DNA of 64,000 nucleotides from Butyrivibrio fibrisolvens (lineage in GTDB: Bacteria; Bacillota; Clostridia; Lachnospirales; Lachnospiraceae): the NCBI RefSeq assembly GCF_037113525.1, contig NZ_CP146964.1, forward strand, positions 60,325 to 124,324, written 5' to 3'. Numbering within the stretch: the first letter of the stretch is position 1; every line of letters begins with the position of its first letter. Below are positions 1 through 8,050 of this stretch, in pieces. The notes below the pieces were generated by a model. The model saw only the letters and a list, made by a program, of their open reading frames with translations, ran no database searches and was not told the DNA's origin. Made by a program: the position numbers and the translations under genes.

Positions 1-1
1 A

Positions 2-403
2 GATATAGAGTTTTCTAACATTAATAAGGTTCAAGGCATTATAATAAGGTTAAGAAGTAATGAAAATGTTGCAGAATCGAGGAATTCACTTATAGCAATG
101 CTTGAAGAGCTTCTAAAAAGAGAACCTGTGGATATTAAGAAGCAGCGTTTGTCAGAAAATTTTGGACTAATGATGAGCGTAGATACTGAAAGGAGACTTG
201 GTGATATGTGCAATTTAAGTCAAGTTCTAATAGATCAGGGAGAAGAAAAAGGAAGAGTAAAAGGAAGAGAAGAAGGAAGAGAAGAAGGGAAAGTAGTAGC
301 CAGATTTGAGGATGGCATGAATATAGAAACAATTGCTCATAAATCACAGCTGTCTGTTGAGAGGGTTAAGGCTATCCTGAAAGAGGAAGGACTTATATCT
401 TGA
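2..403 (+). CDS. Rpn-like PD-(D/E)XK nuclease family protein, C-terminal part
   Basis: The frame is open from the left edge, so the N-terminus and the catalytic core lie outside the window. The visible 133 residues are the C-terminal tail typical of the Rpn / transposase_31-like family: a helical stretch, a highly charged linker of repeated G-R-E-E-G units, then a short helix-turn-helix-like end (around SQLSVERVKAIL). Family members are often annotated as putative transposases or as recombination-promoting nucleases. Assignment rests on the charged repeat and the tail only, so it is tentative. A clear terminator follows at 422-463. Confidence 0.6.
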   Translation, partial: DIEFSNINKVQGIIIRLRSNENVAESRNSLIAMLEELLKREPVDIKKQRLSENFGLMMSVDTERRLGDMCNLSQVLIDQGEEKGRVKGREEGREEGKVVARFEDGMNIETIAHKSQLSVERVKAILKEEGLIS

Positions 404-421
404 TTTCGTATTAGAAAAGCG

Positions 422-463
422 CTGCTCTACCTGTTGTTATAGCGGTAGAGCAGTTATTATTTT
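422..463 (+). terminator. Intrinsic terminator after the Rpn-like gene
   Basis: A 10-bp perfect stem (CTGCTCTACC at 422-431 with GGTAGAGCAG at 444-453) is followed by a T-rich tail (TTATTATTTT). Confidence 0.75.
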
Positions 464-521
464 CAATATATCTGTGCATCTATGAATTAATCTGTAAACA
501 ATTTTAAAGAGGCAACCAAGT

Positions 522-1214
522 ATGAGACTAATATTTGTAAGACACGGCGAACCCAATTATGAAAACGACTGCCTGACGCAAACAGGCAGAGAACAAGCTA
601 TCAAAACAGCCGAAAGGCTTAAGAACGAAAATATCAGAGCCATATACTCATCTCCAATGGGCAGAGCTATAGAGACAGCATCTTTTACAGCCAAAGATCA
701 CGGCCTTGAAATTGAGAAGCTTGATTTCATGCATGAGATCTGGTGGGGAGATAAGGACAAGGACAGCAGCGAGAAGATTCCACTTAATGGACATCCATGG
801 TCAATTGCTTACAATGTGCTGACAGAGTCAGATGACTATGTTGCAGGTGATAAGTGGAAAGAGCATCCATTTTTTAAGAACAACATTTGTATGGACTATT
901 TTGATAGGATAAACCAGGGAACTGATGATCTTCTCAGGAAGTACGGATTAGAAAGAGAAGGAAGCTTTTACAGATGCGTGGAAGAAAATGACGATACGAT
1001 TGCTATTTTTGCCCATGGAGGGTCAGGCGCGATCATGTTTTCACGCCTTTTGGCTATCCCGTTTCCAATAGTACTTACAACTCTGCCTTATGGCTTATGC
1101 TCAGTGTCAGTTTTTGAATTTTCAGCTCTTAAGGGTGAGATGACGATCCCAAGGCTGGATATTTTTAATGATATGAAGCATCATGATAACCACAGCTTAA
1201 AATATGAAATGTAA
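522..1214 (+). CDS. Histidine phosphatase (phosphoglycerate mutase-like) family protein
   Basis: 230 residues. The N-terminal motif FVRHGEPNY places the phospho-accepting histidine at residue 8, and the second conserved histidine lies in FAHGGSG (His165). The middle SSPMGRAIETA motif is also typical. The family hydrolyses phosphate esters on small molecules or proteins, and the substrate cannot be read from sequence. The start follows AAAGAGG with good spacing. The gene stands alone between two terminators. It lacks a signal peptide and is probably cytoplasmic. Confidence 0.85.
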   Translation: MRLIFVRHGEPNYENDCLTQTGREQAIKTAERLKNENIRAIYSSPMGRAIETASFTAKDHGLEIEKLDFMHEIWWGDKDKDSSEKIPLNGHPWSIAYNVLTESDDYVAGDKWKEHPFFKNNICMDYFDRINQGTDDLLRKYGLEREGSFYRCVEENDDTIAIFAHGGSGAIMFSRLLAIPFPIVLTTLPYGLCSVSVFEFSALKGEMTIPRLDIFNDMKHHDNHSLKYEM

Positions 1215-1219
1215 ATATA

Positions 1220-1272
1220 AAAACTATAAATACCTTAATCTTGTCAAAAGAGATTGAGGTATTTATAGTTTT
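1220..1272. terminator. Long bidirectional terminator hairpin
   Basis: A 22-bp stem with one T-G wobble joins 1220-1241 and 1251-1272. A-rich and T-rich ends let it act in both directions, between the phosphatase gene (plus) and the aldehyde dehydrogenase gene (minus), which converge here. Confidence 0.85.
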
Positions 1273-1348
1273 AATGACATTCCTATTACTTATGCCCGAA
1301 TTTTATATAAATAGTATTGAGATTATAAGCATCATAGCTTGAATAGGT

Positions 1349-2752
1349 CTATTTTTCAAACATTTTGATCATCTTAAGTTTAATATCCTTGTAAGGATGC
1401 TCTCTCAGTGGCAGATTAAAGTGATTACTTCCAATAAGAACAGAGCAAGGATGTGTAAATTCCATAAATCCCCATTTTCCGTGATAAGCCCCCATACCGG
1501 AGTGGCCAGTGCCGCCAAAAGGAACGCCCTTTACCATCATATGAAGGCATACTTCGTTAATGCACCCACCGCCGAACTGGCTTGATGACATTACCTTTTT
1601 TGCCCAATTAATGTTTTTAGTAAATATATAAAGAGCAAGTCCGTGTTCTCTCTTTGCAATAGTATCAAGAAGGCTGTCGATCTCGCTGTCCTTGTATGGA
1701 ACAACAGGAAGAAGAGGATTGAAAAGCTCGTGATTAACTATAGAGTCTGTAGTCTTGCAGGGATATATTATGGTTGGCTCGAACTTAAGAGTCTGGCGAT
1801 CGCCCTTTCCGCCGTATATAACCCTGTCTTTGTATTCATTACACTCTTTTTCGCACTTGTCGTAAGCGCCCTGGTTGATAAGGTGAGGATATTCGCCGTT
1901 AGTAAGCGCATATTTGCCAATCTGGCGCTCAAATTCGATTTTAAGTATTTCCAAAAAGCTCTCCGCAACTTCACTTGCGACAGCAACCTGATTTATATTG
2001 ATGCAGATCTGACCACTGTTAAGCATCTTAAAAAATGAAATCTTTCTCGCAGCATCCCTAAGATCGGCATCTTTCCTTACTATGCACCAGTTTCCGTTCT
2101 CGCCGCCCAGCTCCAGCGCAACAGGAGTGAGGTTCTTTGAAGCCATCTCCATAACGTGTTTCCCAACCTTGGGAGAGCCTGTATAGAATATCTTGTCGAA
2201 TCCTGCATCAAGGCACATATCCGCAACATCATGCCCGCCATCAAGTACAGCCACATATTTCTCTGGGAAAAGATCTGCGATCATCTTTTTAAGCAGAGCT
2301 GTAGAATGCATTGATTTGGAACTTGCCTTAATAACCGCAGTATTACCACCGGCAATAGCAGGAATCAGAACCCCGATCGAAAGCGTAAAAGGGAAGTTAA
2401 AGGGACTTATGATAAGCGTATTGCCATAAGGCATCTTGTAAACCTTGGTAATGATACTCGGAAAGCAGGTAAGCCCGCTAAAATGCGTTTCAGGCTTCGC
2501 CCATTTGCCAAGTCCTTTAATAGTTTCATTGATCTCAAGGATCAAAGTGCCAATATCGCAAAAGTATGCCTCGGCTATATGACGTCCAAGATCTTTTGTA
2601 AGCGCTTCCTCAATTTCCTTTTCATATCGGATGACACAGGCTTTTAACCTTTTGAGCTGCTTTATGCGAAAAGAAATATCGAGTGTCTTTCCGGTTCTGA
2701 AAAACTGTCTTTGCTCTACTAATAAATCATCTACATAAGACTGTGATATCAT
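1349..2752 (-). CDS. Aldehyde dehydrogenase family protein (class 3-like)
   Basis: 467 residues. It oxidises an aldehyde to the acid with NAD(P)+. The catalytic cysteine is Cys250 in SGQIC, the general-base glutamate Glu214 in ALELGG, and the nucleotide-site motif TGSP is at 191-194. The length and the ISPFNFP motif match the shorter class 3 / fatty- or coniferyl-aldehyde group rather than the roughly 500-residue class 1/2 enzymes. The start at 2752 is chosen because GGAGGAG lies 7 bases upstream. A longer reading to 2878 is open but has no ribosome binding site and a non-homologous N-terminus. The physiological substrate is unknown, and no pathway partner lies nearby. Confidence 0.9.
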   Translation of the reverse strand: MISQSYVDDLLVEQRQFFRTGKTLDISFRIKQLKRLKACVIRYEKEIEEALTKDLGRHIAEAYFCDIGTLILEINETIKGLGKWAKPETHFSGLTCFPSIITKVYKMPYGNTLIISPFNFPFTLSIGVLIPAIAGGNTAVIKASSKSMHSTALLKKMIADLFPEKYVAVLDGGHDVADMCLDAGFDKIFYTGSPKVGKHVMEMASKNLTPVALELGGENGNWCIVRKDADLRDAARKISFFKMLNSGQICININQVAVASEVAESFLEILKIEFERQIGKYALTNGEYPHLINQGAYDKCEKECNEYKDRVIYGGKGDRQTLKFEPTIIYPCKTTDSIVNHELFNPLLPVVPYKDSEIDSLLDTIAKREHGLALYIFTKNINWAKKVMSSSQFGGGCINEVCLHMMVKGVPFGGTGHSGMGAYHGKWGFMEFTHPCSVLIGSNHFNLPLREHPYKDIKLKMIKMFEK

Positions 2753-2941
2753 AAGGAAACTCCTCCGTTTTTTTGTATATATTAAAAATATGACGTAAGG
2801 GTCAAAAGTCATTTCGATTCGAGCTTGCTCGAAATCGAATATGAATTTATGACCCGCAAAACATGAGCAAAGTAGCACGTAGTGCGGATTTGCGAATGTT
2901 TTAGGATTGTGAGAGTTTCGAAGAAACGGAACAATCCGTTA

Positions 2942-2980
2942 GTCATAAGGTGTCAAAAGGAACTTTTGACACCTACCTCA
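2942..2980. repeat. Dispersed hairpin repeat, copy 1
   Basis: A 39-bp sequence with a perfect 12-bp inverted repeat (AGGTGTCAAAAG / CTTTTGACACCT, loop GAA). It recurs at 35756-35794 with one mismatch. Just upstream, about 2900-2940, lies another nested hairpin (GGATTGT...ACAATCC enclosing GTTTC GAA GAAAC), and a further stem (TTCGAG CTTG CTCGAA) sits near 2820. The gap between the aldehyde dehydrogenase gene and the permease relic is therefore mostly foldable repeat DNA. Confidence 0.8.
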
Positions 2981-3046
2981 AAATATAAAAATGATTATCC
3001 ATACTATATTTTATCTTAAAATTAATCTTACCATGCAAATGCCTAA

Positions 3047-3262
3047 AAAGGTACTGGAATAGCAATTCAGCTCTTTGCACCTAGTACAGGTCTTATTAAC
3101 CTTGCGATCACAAAGCTTGGTGGTGAATCAGTTCCATTCCTTAATGAGGGTAGTCACTGGGTATGGACATATGTATTCCTTGGTGTATGGCAGAGCTTTG
3201 GTTGGAATTCAATCGTTTATTTTGCTTCAATGGCAGGCATCAACTCAGAGTTGTATTTATAA
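3047..3262 (+). pseudogene. Relic of a sugar ABC transporter permease (LplB/UgpA type)
   Basis: An open stretch of about 70 codons without a start encodes part of a binding-protein-dependent permease. GLINLAITKLGG, GVWQSFGWNSIVYFAS and AGINSELY correspond to the segment just before the EAA loop. The intact permease at 58410-59333 has the same order (KLWKQTGYGSVVYLAA, then TGMDQEMFEAA). The frame is closed by a stop at 3044 and ends exactly where the EAA motif should begin, with a terminator directly after it. The rest of the gene is missing, so this is a decayed fragment. Confidence 0.75.
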
Positions 3263-3303
3263 ATGCTTCGTATGTGCTTATTGCATGTACGAAGCATTTT
3301 TTG
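3261..3303 (+). terminator. Intrinsic terminator after the permease relic
   Basis: A 12-bp perfect stem (AAATGCTTCGTA at 3261-3272 with TACGAAGCATTT at 3288-3299) ends in a run of six T. Confidence 0.8.
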
Positions 3304-3310
3304 TATAAAT

Positions 3311-3420
3311 GAAGTAGAATATTTGAAAGAAATAGAATATTTGAAAGAAGTAGAATATACAAAAGAAATAGAATATATAAAAGAAATAGTATATAAAAGA
3401 AGTAGATTTAAAAAAGTAGA
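3311..3420. repeat. Degenerate 18-bp tandem repeat
   Basis: Four full units of 18 bp (GAAGTAGAATATTTGAAA and variants with A/G and T/A changes) are followed by two shortened units of 16 and 15 bp and a further partial one. The repeat is almost pure A/G on the plus strand. It reads as EVEYLK-type hexapeptides in one frame, but no start site or domain supports a protein. It lies just upstream of cobyric acid synthase. Confidence 0.7.
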
Positions 3421-3489
3421 ATGTGTAAACGAAGAGAAAGGAATAATCCAGTTACTCTCTAAGAGTATTGGATTGTATGTGACAAGATT

Positions 3490-4950
3490 ATGAGTTCTAG
3501 TTCTAAGGTGATCATGGTACAAGGTACAATGTCCAATGTAGGAAAAAGCCTATTAGTTGGCGGATTGTGCCGTGTATTTAAACAGGATGGATATAGGGTG
3601 GCTCCTTTCAAGTCACAGAATATGGCTCTTAATTCTTTTGTCACAGAAGATGGATTAGAGCTTGGAAGAGCGCAGGCTATGCAGGCCGAGTGCGCTGGAG
3701 TAAAGCCATCTGTATATATGAATCCAATTCTCTTAAAGCCTACAAATGATATAGGCTCTCAGGTTATTGTAAATGGCGAAGTTATAGGTAACATGCCGGC
3801 CAGAGACTATTTTAAATATAAGAAAAAACTTATCCCAGACATCATGGCTGCCTACAATGAACTTCAAAAACAGGCAGATATCATAGTTGTAGAAGGTGCC
3901 GGAAGCCCTGCTGAGATCAATCTTAAGTCAGATGACATAGTAAATATGGGACTGGCTGAGCTTATAGATGCTCCGGTACTTCTGGTAGGAGATATCGACA
4001 GAGGCGGAGTATTTGCACAGCTCCTTGGAACACTACAGCTCCTTGAACCTCAGGAGAGAGCTAGAGTTAAAGGCCTTATAATCAACAAATTCCGCGGAGA
4101 TAAGAGCCTGCTTGATTCCGGAATAGACATGATCGAAGAGATGGGCCACGTACCTGTAATTGGGACAGTGCCATATACGAAGCTCTTAATAGATGATGAA
4201 GACAGCCTTAGCGAAAGACTTGATAAAGACAGCTTTAACGATGGATATTCAATTGATATAGCTGTAGTTAGATTCCCAAGAATATCCAACTTCACAGATG
4301 CTGCGCCATTTGAAAGTATCGAAGGTGTAAATGTCCGCTTTATTACAAACCCGAGAGAGGTAGAAAAGGCAGATCTTGTAATTCTTCCCGGAAGTAAAAA
4401 TACTATCGCAGATCTTAGATGGATGAGAGAATCAGGAATGGAAGCCGCAGTCAAGAAGTTTGCAACAAAAGGTCCTGTAATAGGCATATGCGGTGGTTTC
4501 CAGATGCTTGGAAATACGATTAGCGATCCTGATAAGGTGGAAGAAGGCGGAAGCATTAGAGGCCTTTCACTTCTTGATACTACAACTATTCTTAAGGACA
4601 AAAAGAACAGAAGCCAGTGCCAGGGAATGCTTGAAGAGATGGACGGCATATATGAAAGCATTTCTCATCAAAAATACGTGGGCTACGAGATACATATGGG
4701 CGAAACCAAAAACTTTCAAGGAGAGAGTATAACCTATATGCAGGAAGGAAATGTCTTTGGGACTTACGTACATGGCGTATTTGATGAAGGAGATCTGGCT
4801 CTTCGCCTTATAAAGAGAATTGCATCTGATAAAGGAATAGAGCTAGAACAAACCATGGATTATCAGGCATTCAAGGAACAGGAATATGATAAGCTTGCTC
4901 AAGTGATTCGAGATAATCTAGATATGGAGTTTATTTATAGTATTATATAA
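3490..4950 (+). CDS. cobQ: Cobyric acid synthase (adenosylcobyric acid synthase)
   Basis: 486 residues, the normal length. The enzyme amidates four side chains of adenosylcobyrinic acid a,c-diamide using glutamine and ATP, late in B12 synthesis. The N-terminal dethiobiotin-synthetase-like domain carries the nucleotide loop VQGTMSNVGKS (10-20). The C-terminal class I amidotransferase domain has Cys334 in GICGGFQMLG and His428 in TYVHGVFDEG, so the catalytic pair is intact. No clear Shine-Dalgarno sequence precedes ATG 3490, and a start at the ATG of MVQGTMS is possible but would crop the first strand. No other cobalamin gene or cobalamin riboswitch is visible here, so it is isolated from its pathway. 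Confidence 0.93.
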   Translation: MSSSSKVIMVQGTMSNVGKSLLVGGLCRVFKQDGYRVAPFKSQNMALNSFVTEDGLELGRAQAMQAECAGVKPSVYMNPILLKPTNDIGSQVIVNGEVIGNMPARDYFKYKKKLIPDIMAAYNELQKQADIIVVEGAGSPAEINLKSDDIVNMGLAELIDAPVLLVGDIDRGGVFAQLLGTLQLLEPQERARVKGLIINKFRGDKSLLDSGIDMIEEMGHVPVIGTVPYTKLLIDDEDSLSERLDKDSFNDGYSIDIAVVRFPRISNFTDAAPFESIEGVNVRFITNPREVEKADLVILPGSKNTIADLRWMRESGMEAAVKKFATKGPVIGICGGFQMLGNTISDPDKVEEGGSIRGLSLLDTTTILKDKKNRSQCQGMLEEMDGIYESISHQKYVGYEIHMGETKNFQGESITYMQEGNVFGTYVHGVFDEGDLALRLIKRIASDKGIELEQTMDYQAFKEQEYDKLAQVIRDNLDMEFIYSII

Positions 4951-5000
4951 ACAGGATAAGTATTGTTATCTGGTCTTATTATTGAATTAGGAAGTTTATC

Positions 5001-5020
5001 GTAAGCGCTAAGTTTTCCGG
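5001..5020. repeat. IS66 terminal inverted repeat (tnpC end)
   Basis: GTAAGCGCTAAGTTTTCCGG, a perfect inverse of 7820-7839. It is preceded by the target duplication AGTTTATC. Confidence 0.95.
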
Positions 5021-5140
5021 TGGTAACGCATGCCACCCCAACTAATTATTAGGTACAAGGGCATAACGCCCATAAAAATATACCCCGATTACTATGATTT
5101 CAGTAATCGGAGCACCTTGACAATTCACATATGATAAAGA

Positions 5141-6787
5141 TTACATTGAATCAAAGATGGCATTTTGCTGCTGAATGTAAAGCTTATCCAACGCTTCTTT
5201 ACACTCGGGATTCCATGGAGAAAGTTTTTCCAGTTCTTCATCACTCAAATCCGATGTTGGACACTTGGTAAGGAGTAGTTTTAGATAAAGATATACATCT
5301 ACTCCGTTTGCTTTTGCTGTTTCTACCATGGAATAGGTTAGAGCACTTGCGTTGGCACCTTTGGTACTGTCAGAGAACAACCAGTTCTTACGTCCTGTAA
5401 CAAAAGCCTTACATGATCTTTCGGAAGTATTGTTGTTAAAACTGCAACCTCCATCCTCAAGATATGTTTCAAGATATGGTCTTCTGTTTTGGATATATAC
5501 TATAGCCTTGTGGAATCTTGTATTTGGGGACGTTTTTTGATCATCTACCCAATTCCAGAATCCTTCAAGAACTGGTTTTTCTTTCTCGATACGATATTTC
5601 TTTATGGCATCATAAGTAACGCCCTTCTTTTCATGGATTTTTCGTTCCATATCGAAGAGCCTGTCTATATATACCAGTCCCTGTACAGCAGGTTGGGCAA
5701 GATCATACTGCTGGCCTTTAGGAATGGCATCTATCAGATAGCGTCGTATATGCGACCAACATGAAGTCCGCGTACAGTCTTTCAACTTGTTGTACCCGCT
5801 GTAACCATCTGTCATCAGATAACCATGAAAACCATCAAGGAAATCTTTTGCAGTATCACCGGCACGAGTTGGTGAGTAATGGAACAATACTATCTGTTCC
5901 TTATCAAACTCCCCCGAACGGAATACCCACATGTACGACTTGGATTCAGCTCTTCTTCCAGGTTCTTTAAGAACCTGAACGGGAGTTTCGTCTGCCATTG
6001 CATATCTGCCTGAAACAAGTTTTCTTCTGAAGTACTCAGCCATAGGTGTAAAGAACTCTTCAGCATTTTTGGTAATCCAGCTTGCGATTGTTCCACGGCA
6101 GATTTCTGCTCCATACATCTTGAAATCTTTTTCCTGTCTATATAGTGGAAGGCTGTTAACGTACTTCTGATACATTACCCAGGCAACAGTTCCTGCTGAT
6201 GCCATACCATGAAGCATGTGTGGATGTCCATCTCGACCTTTTACGATGTATGGAATTTCTGCATTTACTTTGCAGTTAGGGCAGCCGTAGCTGATGCTGT
6301 AATACTCGATTATCTTTATGGCAGGCTTTATGATCTCGATTTCTCTGCGTACAAACTCTTCACCTATCTTTTCGAGGTGAGTACCACAGACTTCGCATTT
6401 TCGCTGATCTTCCGGAACATCAAGATAAACCTTCTGTGTCGGAAGGTTAGCAAACTTATCTGCCATAGTGGTTTTCTTTTTACGTGTATGCTGCTCAACA
6501 GAGATGAATTCCTGTTCTTCCGGATCATCATCAGATGCAAGAGTTTCCGCTTCATCAAAAAGGCTTAACTGTCCTTCGATATCATCACGCTTTTCACTGG
6601 ACTTTCCAAAAAGCTTTTTGGTCAGATAGTCTATCTGTTCGCGAAGCCTTTGCTCTTCCGCCAGATGCTCAGCTTCACGCTTATTAGCAGCCTCAATGAG
6701 TGAATTGAGATTCCCGATAGTTTTATTTAATTCTTTGATGTTGTCTTTCAGCTCTATAAGCTGAAGATCTTTGGAATCTCTTGTCAC
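5141..6787 (-). CDS. tnpC: IS66 transposase TnpC
   Basis: 548 residues, the DDE transposase of IS66 elements. An N-terminal coiled coil (about residues 8-60) is followed by a leucine-rich/zinc-binding region with CEVCGTH and GCPNC, then the catalytic core. Visible acidic residues are the Asp of MADETPVQ, the Asp of MTDGYSGYN and the Glu of NNTSERSCKAF, followed by the family motif GRKNWLFSDS. The C-terminal IS66 tail (PWNPECKEALD) is present. No frameshift or internal stop is seen. Confidence 0.95.
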   Translation of the reverse strand: MTRDSKDLQLIELKDNIKELNKTIGNLNSLIEAANKREAEHLAEEQRLREQIDYLTKKLFGKSSEKRDDIEGQLSLFDEAETLASDDDPEEQEFISVEQHTRKKKTTMADKFANLPTQKVYLDVPEDQRKCEVCGTHLEKIGEEFVRREIEIIKPAIKIIEYYSISYGCPNCKVNAEIPYIVKGRDGHPHMLHGMASAGTVAWVMYQKYVNSLPLYRQEKDFKMYGAEICRGTIASWITKNAEEFFTPMAEYFRRKLVSGRYAMADETPVQVLKEPGRRAESKSYMWVFRSGEFDKEQIVLFHYSPTRAGDTAKDFLDGFHGYLMTDGYSGYNKLKDCTRTSCWSHIRRYLIDAIPKGQQYDLAQPAVQGLVYIDRLFDMERKIHEKKGVTYDAIKKYRIEKEKPVLEGFWNWVDDQKTSPNTRFHKAIVYIQNRRPYLETYLEDGGCSFNNNTSERSCKAFVTGRKNWLFSDSTKGANASALTYSMVETAKANGVDVYLYLKLLLTKCPTSDLSDEELEKLSPWNPECKEALDKLYIQQQNAIFDSM

Positions 6788-6938
6788 TTAAAGCCTCCTT
6801 AAGTCTGATACATAGATTTTATCAGACATTAAGAGCAATTAATATCGGCAAATATGCCAAAGTACAAGAAAACTTGACCTCGTATTAATCCATTTAAGGG
6901 GCTTTGGAGAAAACTGCACAAAAAGCAGAACCGAAATT

Positions 6939-7283
6939 TCAAGAAGCTCTGATGGCCTTAGGCTGTTCGATATCGATGCCTGAAAGAAGCCAGTCAAACT
7001 CACGCCAGGTAAGATTTCTAACTTCATCTTTATTTCTGGGCCAGCGATATCTGCCTTGCGTAACAGAAAGCCTCTTGTAAAGGAGAACAAATCCATCAGA
7101 CTCCCACATGAGTATCTTCAGACGGTCTGCTCGTCTTCCACAAAAAAGAAAAAGCGCACTGCTTCTTGGATCCATGTGAAGCTTATCTTCAACGATAGCA
7201 CATAACCCATCAATGGATTTTCGCATATCTGTATAGCCACAGACAATGTATATCTCATCTGCAGCTGTTATATCGCCGATCAT
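6939..7283 (-). CDS. tnpB: IS66 accessory protein TnpB
   Basis: 114 residues, matching the IS66 Orf2 family in full: VCGYTDMRKSIDGL near the N-terminus, LFLFCGRRADRLKIL in the middle and WPRNKDEVRNL near the end. It is required for IS66 transposition in studied elements, and its biochemical role is not known. Its ATG overlaps the stop of tnpA by four bases (7280-7283), so the two are probably translationally coupled. About 150 bp separate it from tnpC. Confidence 0.93.
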   Translation of the reverse strand: MIGDITAADEIYIVCGYTDMRKSIDGLCAIVEDKLHMDPRSSALFLFCGRRADRLKILMWESDGFVLLYKRLSVTQGRYRWPRNKDEVRNLTWREFDWLLSGIDIEQPKAIRAS

Positions 7284-7693
7284 GAAAGACTCCTCAAGAC
7301 TGAGAGTGTCTTAGAAACAAGATCCGGATCAGCTCCGTTACAAAGAGAAACTCTTGCTCCACCAATCTCGATTTCTATCATATGTGAATTGTCAATGTGC
7401 GGCACCACTTTAGGAATATATTCCTCTGGTGGTTCGATATCTGAAACGATATCTACTTTGACCACATCCTGCTTAGAGCAGGTCAGGTCGTGTATATCAT
7501 CATGCGGACATCGCATTGGAGATGGTACTTCATATGCCTTCTGTCGAAGCCGCTTGATAGCACTATAAAAGGTATTTTTATTAATACCATTGATCTGACA
7601 CCATTGATCATCGGTCAAACCACTCTGACGACATTCAGTAACAATACGGAACCAATCGTCAAGAGACTTGTAACTTGTTAATGAATCTGACAT
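7280..7693 (-). CDS. tnpA: IS66 accessory protein TnpA
   Basis: 137 residues. The N-terminal helix-turn-helix region (DWFRIVTECRQSGLTDDQWC, then GINKNTFYSAIKRLR) is typical of IS66 OrfA/TnpA proteins, which probably bind the element ends. The C-terminal half (IEIEIGGARVSL, then GADPDLVSKTLSVLR) resembles the family tail. It is the first gene of the element, preceded by GGAGG. Confidence 0.88.
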   Translation of the reverse strand: MSDSLTSYKSLDDWFRIVTECRQSGLTDDQWCQINGINKNTFYSAIKRLRQKAYEVPSPMRCPHDDIHDLTCSKQDVVKVDIVSDIEPPEEYIPKVVPHIDNSHMIEIEIGGARVSLCNGADPDLVSKTLSVLRSLS

Positions 7694-7819
7694 CTTAAAC
7701 CTCCTGATATAGACACCAAAATGTTGTCTAATAGTTCAAATCAGCAACACTGGTGTGACAGTAAAATGTGGTCTGTTGTTCAGATTCATTATGAAGTATT
7801 TAGGCGGATTTCAGAATCC

Positions 7820-7839
7820 GCCGGAAAACTTAGCGCTTA
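7820..7839. repeat. IS66 terminal inverted repeat (tnpA end)
   Basis: CCGGAAAACTTAGCGCTTAC, the exact inverse of 5001-5020. It is followed by the second copy of the 8-bp duplication (7840-7847). Confidence 0.95.
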
Positions 7840-7934
7840 CAGTTTATCTTTGCCTCTATACTTTTAATAACGAAATATATCTTTGAACTCTACATTTAAT
7901 AAAGAATAAGATATGTCCTATATGATTAAATAAC

Positions 7935-7969
7935 AAGGCTGCACCAACCCTAAGAATTGGCGCAGCCTT
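7935..7969 (-). terminator. Intrinsic terminator of the aminotransferase cluster
   Basis: A 13-bp stem with one A/C mismatch joins AAGGCTGCACCAA (7935-7947) and TTGGCGCAGCCTT (7957-7969). On the minus strand it is followed by a modest T-rich tail. It lies about 80 bp past the stop of the aminotransferase gene. Confidence 0.65.
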
Positions 7970-8050
7970 AATTATTAGCTCAAAGCTTATTAGATCAAAC
8001 GATTATATTTATAATCATAAATTGATGTTTTTGGATCAGACGATGATAAT

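Larger units (their letters stand above)
5001..7839 (-). mobile_element. Complete IS66-family insertion sequence
   Basis: The element is 2839 bp and bounded by 20-bp perfect inverted repeats (5001-5020 and 7820-7839). An 8-bp direct duplication, AGTTTATC, lies immediately outside both ends (4993-5000 and 7840-7847), which is the IS66 hallmark. It carries tnpA, tnpB and tnpC on the minus strand, all with intact frames. Short hairpins lie inside each end (GGTGG...CCACC at about 5020, CCGATTACT...AGTAATCGG at about 5085-5110, GGCGGATT...AATCCGCC at 7802-7821). Intact ends, duplication and frames suggest recent insertion and probable activity. Confidence 0.95.

Noticed and set aside
3311..3420. 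CRISPR array
   Set aside because: The 18-bp units are directly adjacent with no spacers, and no cas genes lie in the window.
3263..3489. Cobalamin riboswitch before cobQ
   Set aside because: No B12-box or long structured leader. Only a terminator and a simple repeat are seen.
3263..3493. Open frame through the 18-bp tandem repeat
   Set aside because: Its apparent peptide repeats only mirror the DNA repeat. It starts inside a terminator hairpin.
5001..7839. IS66 as a damaged element
   Set aside because: All three genes and both ends are intact, and a target duplication is present.
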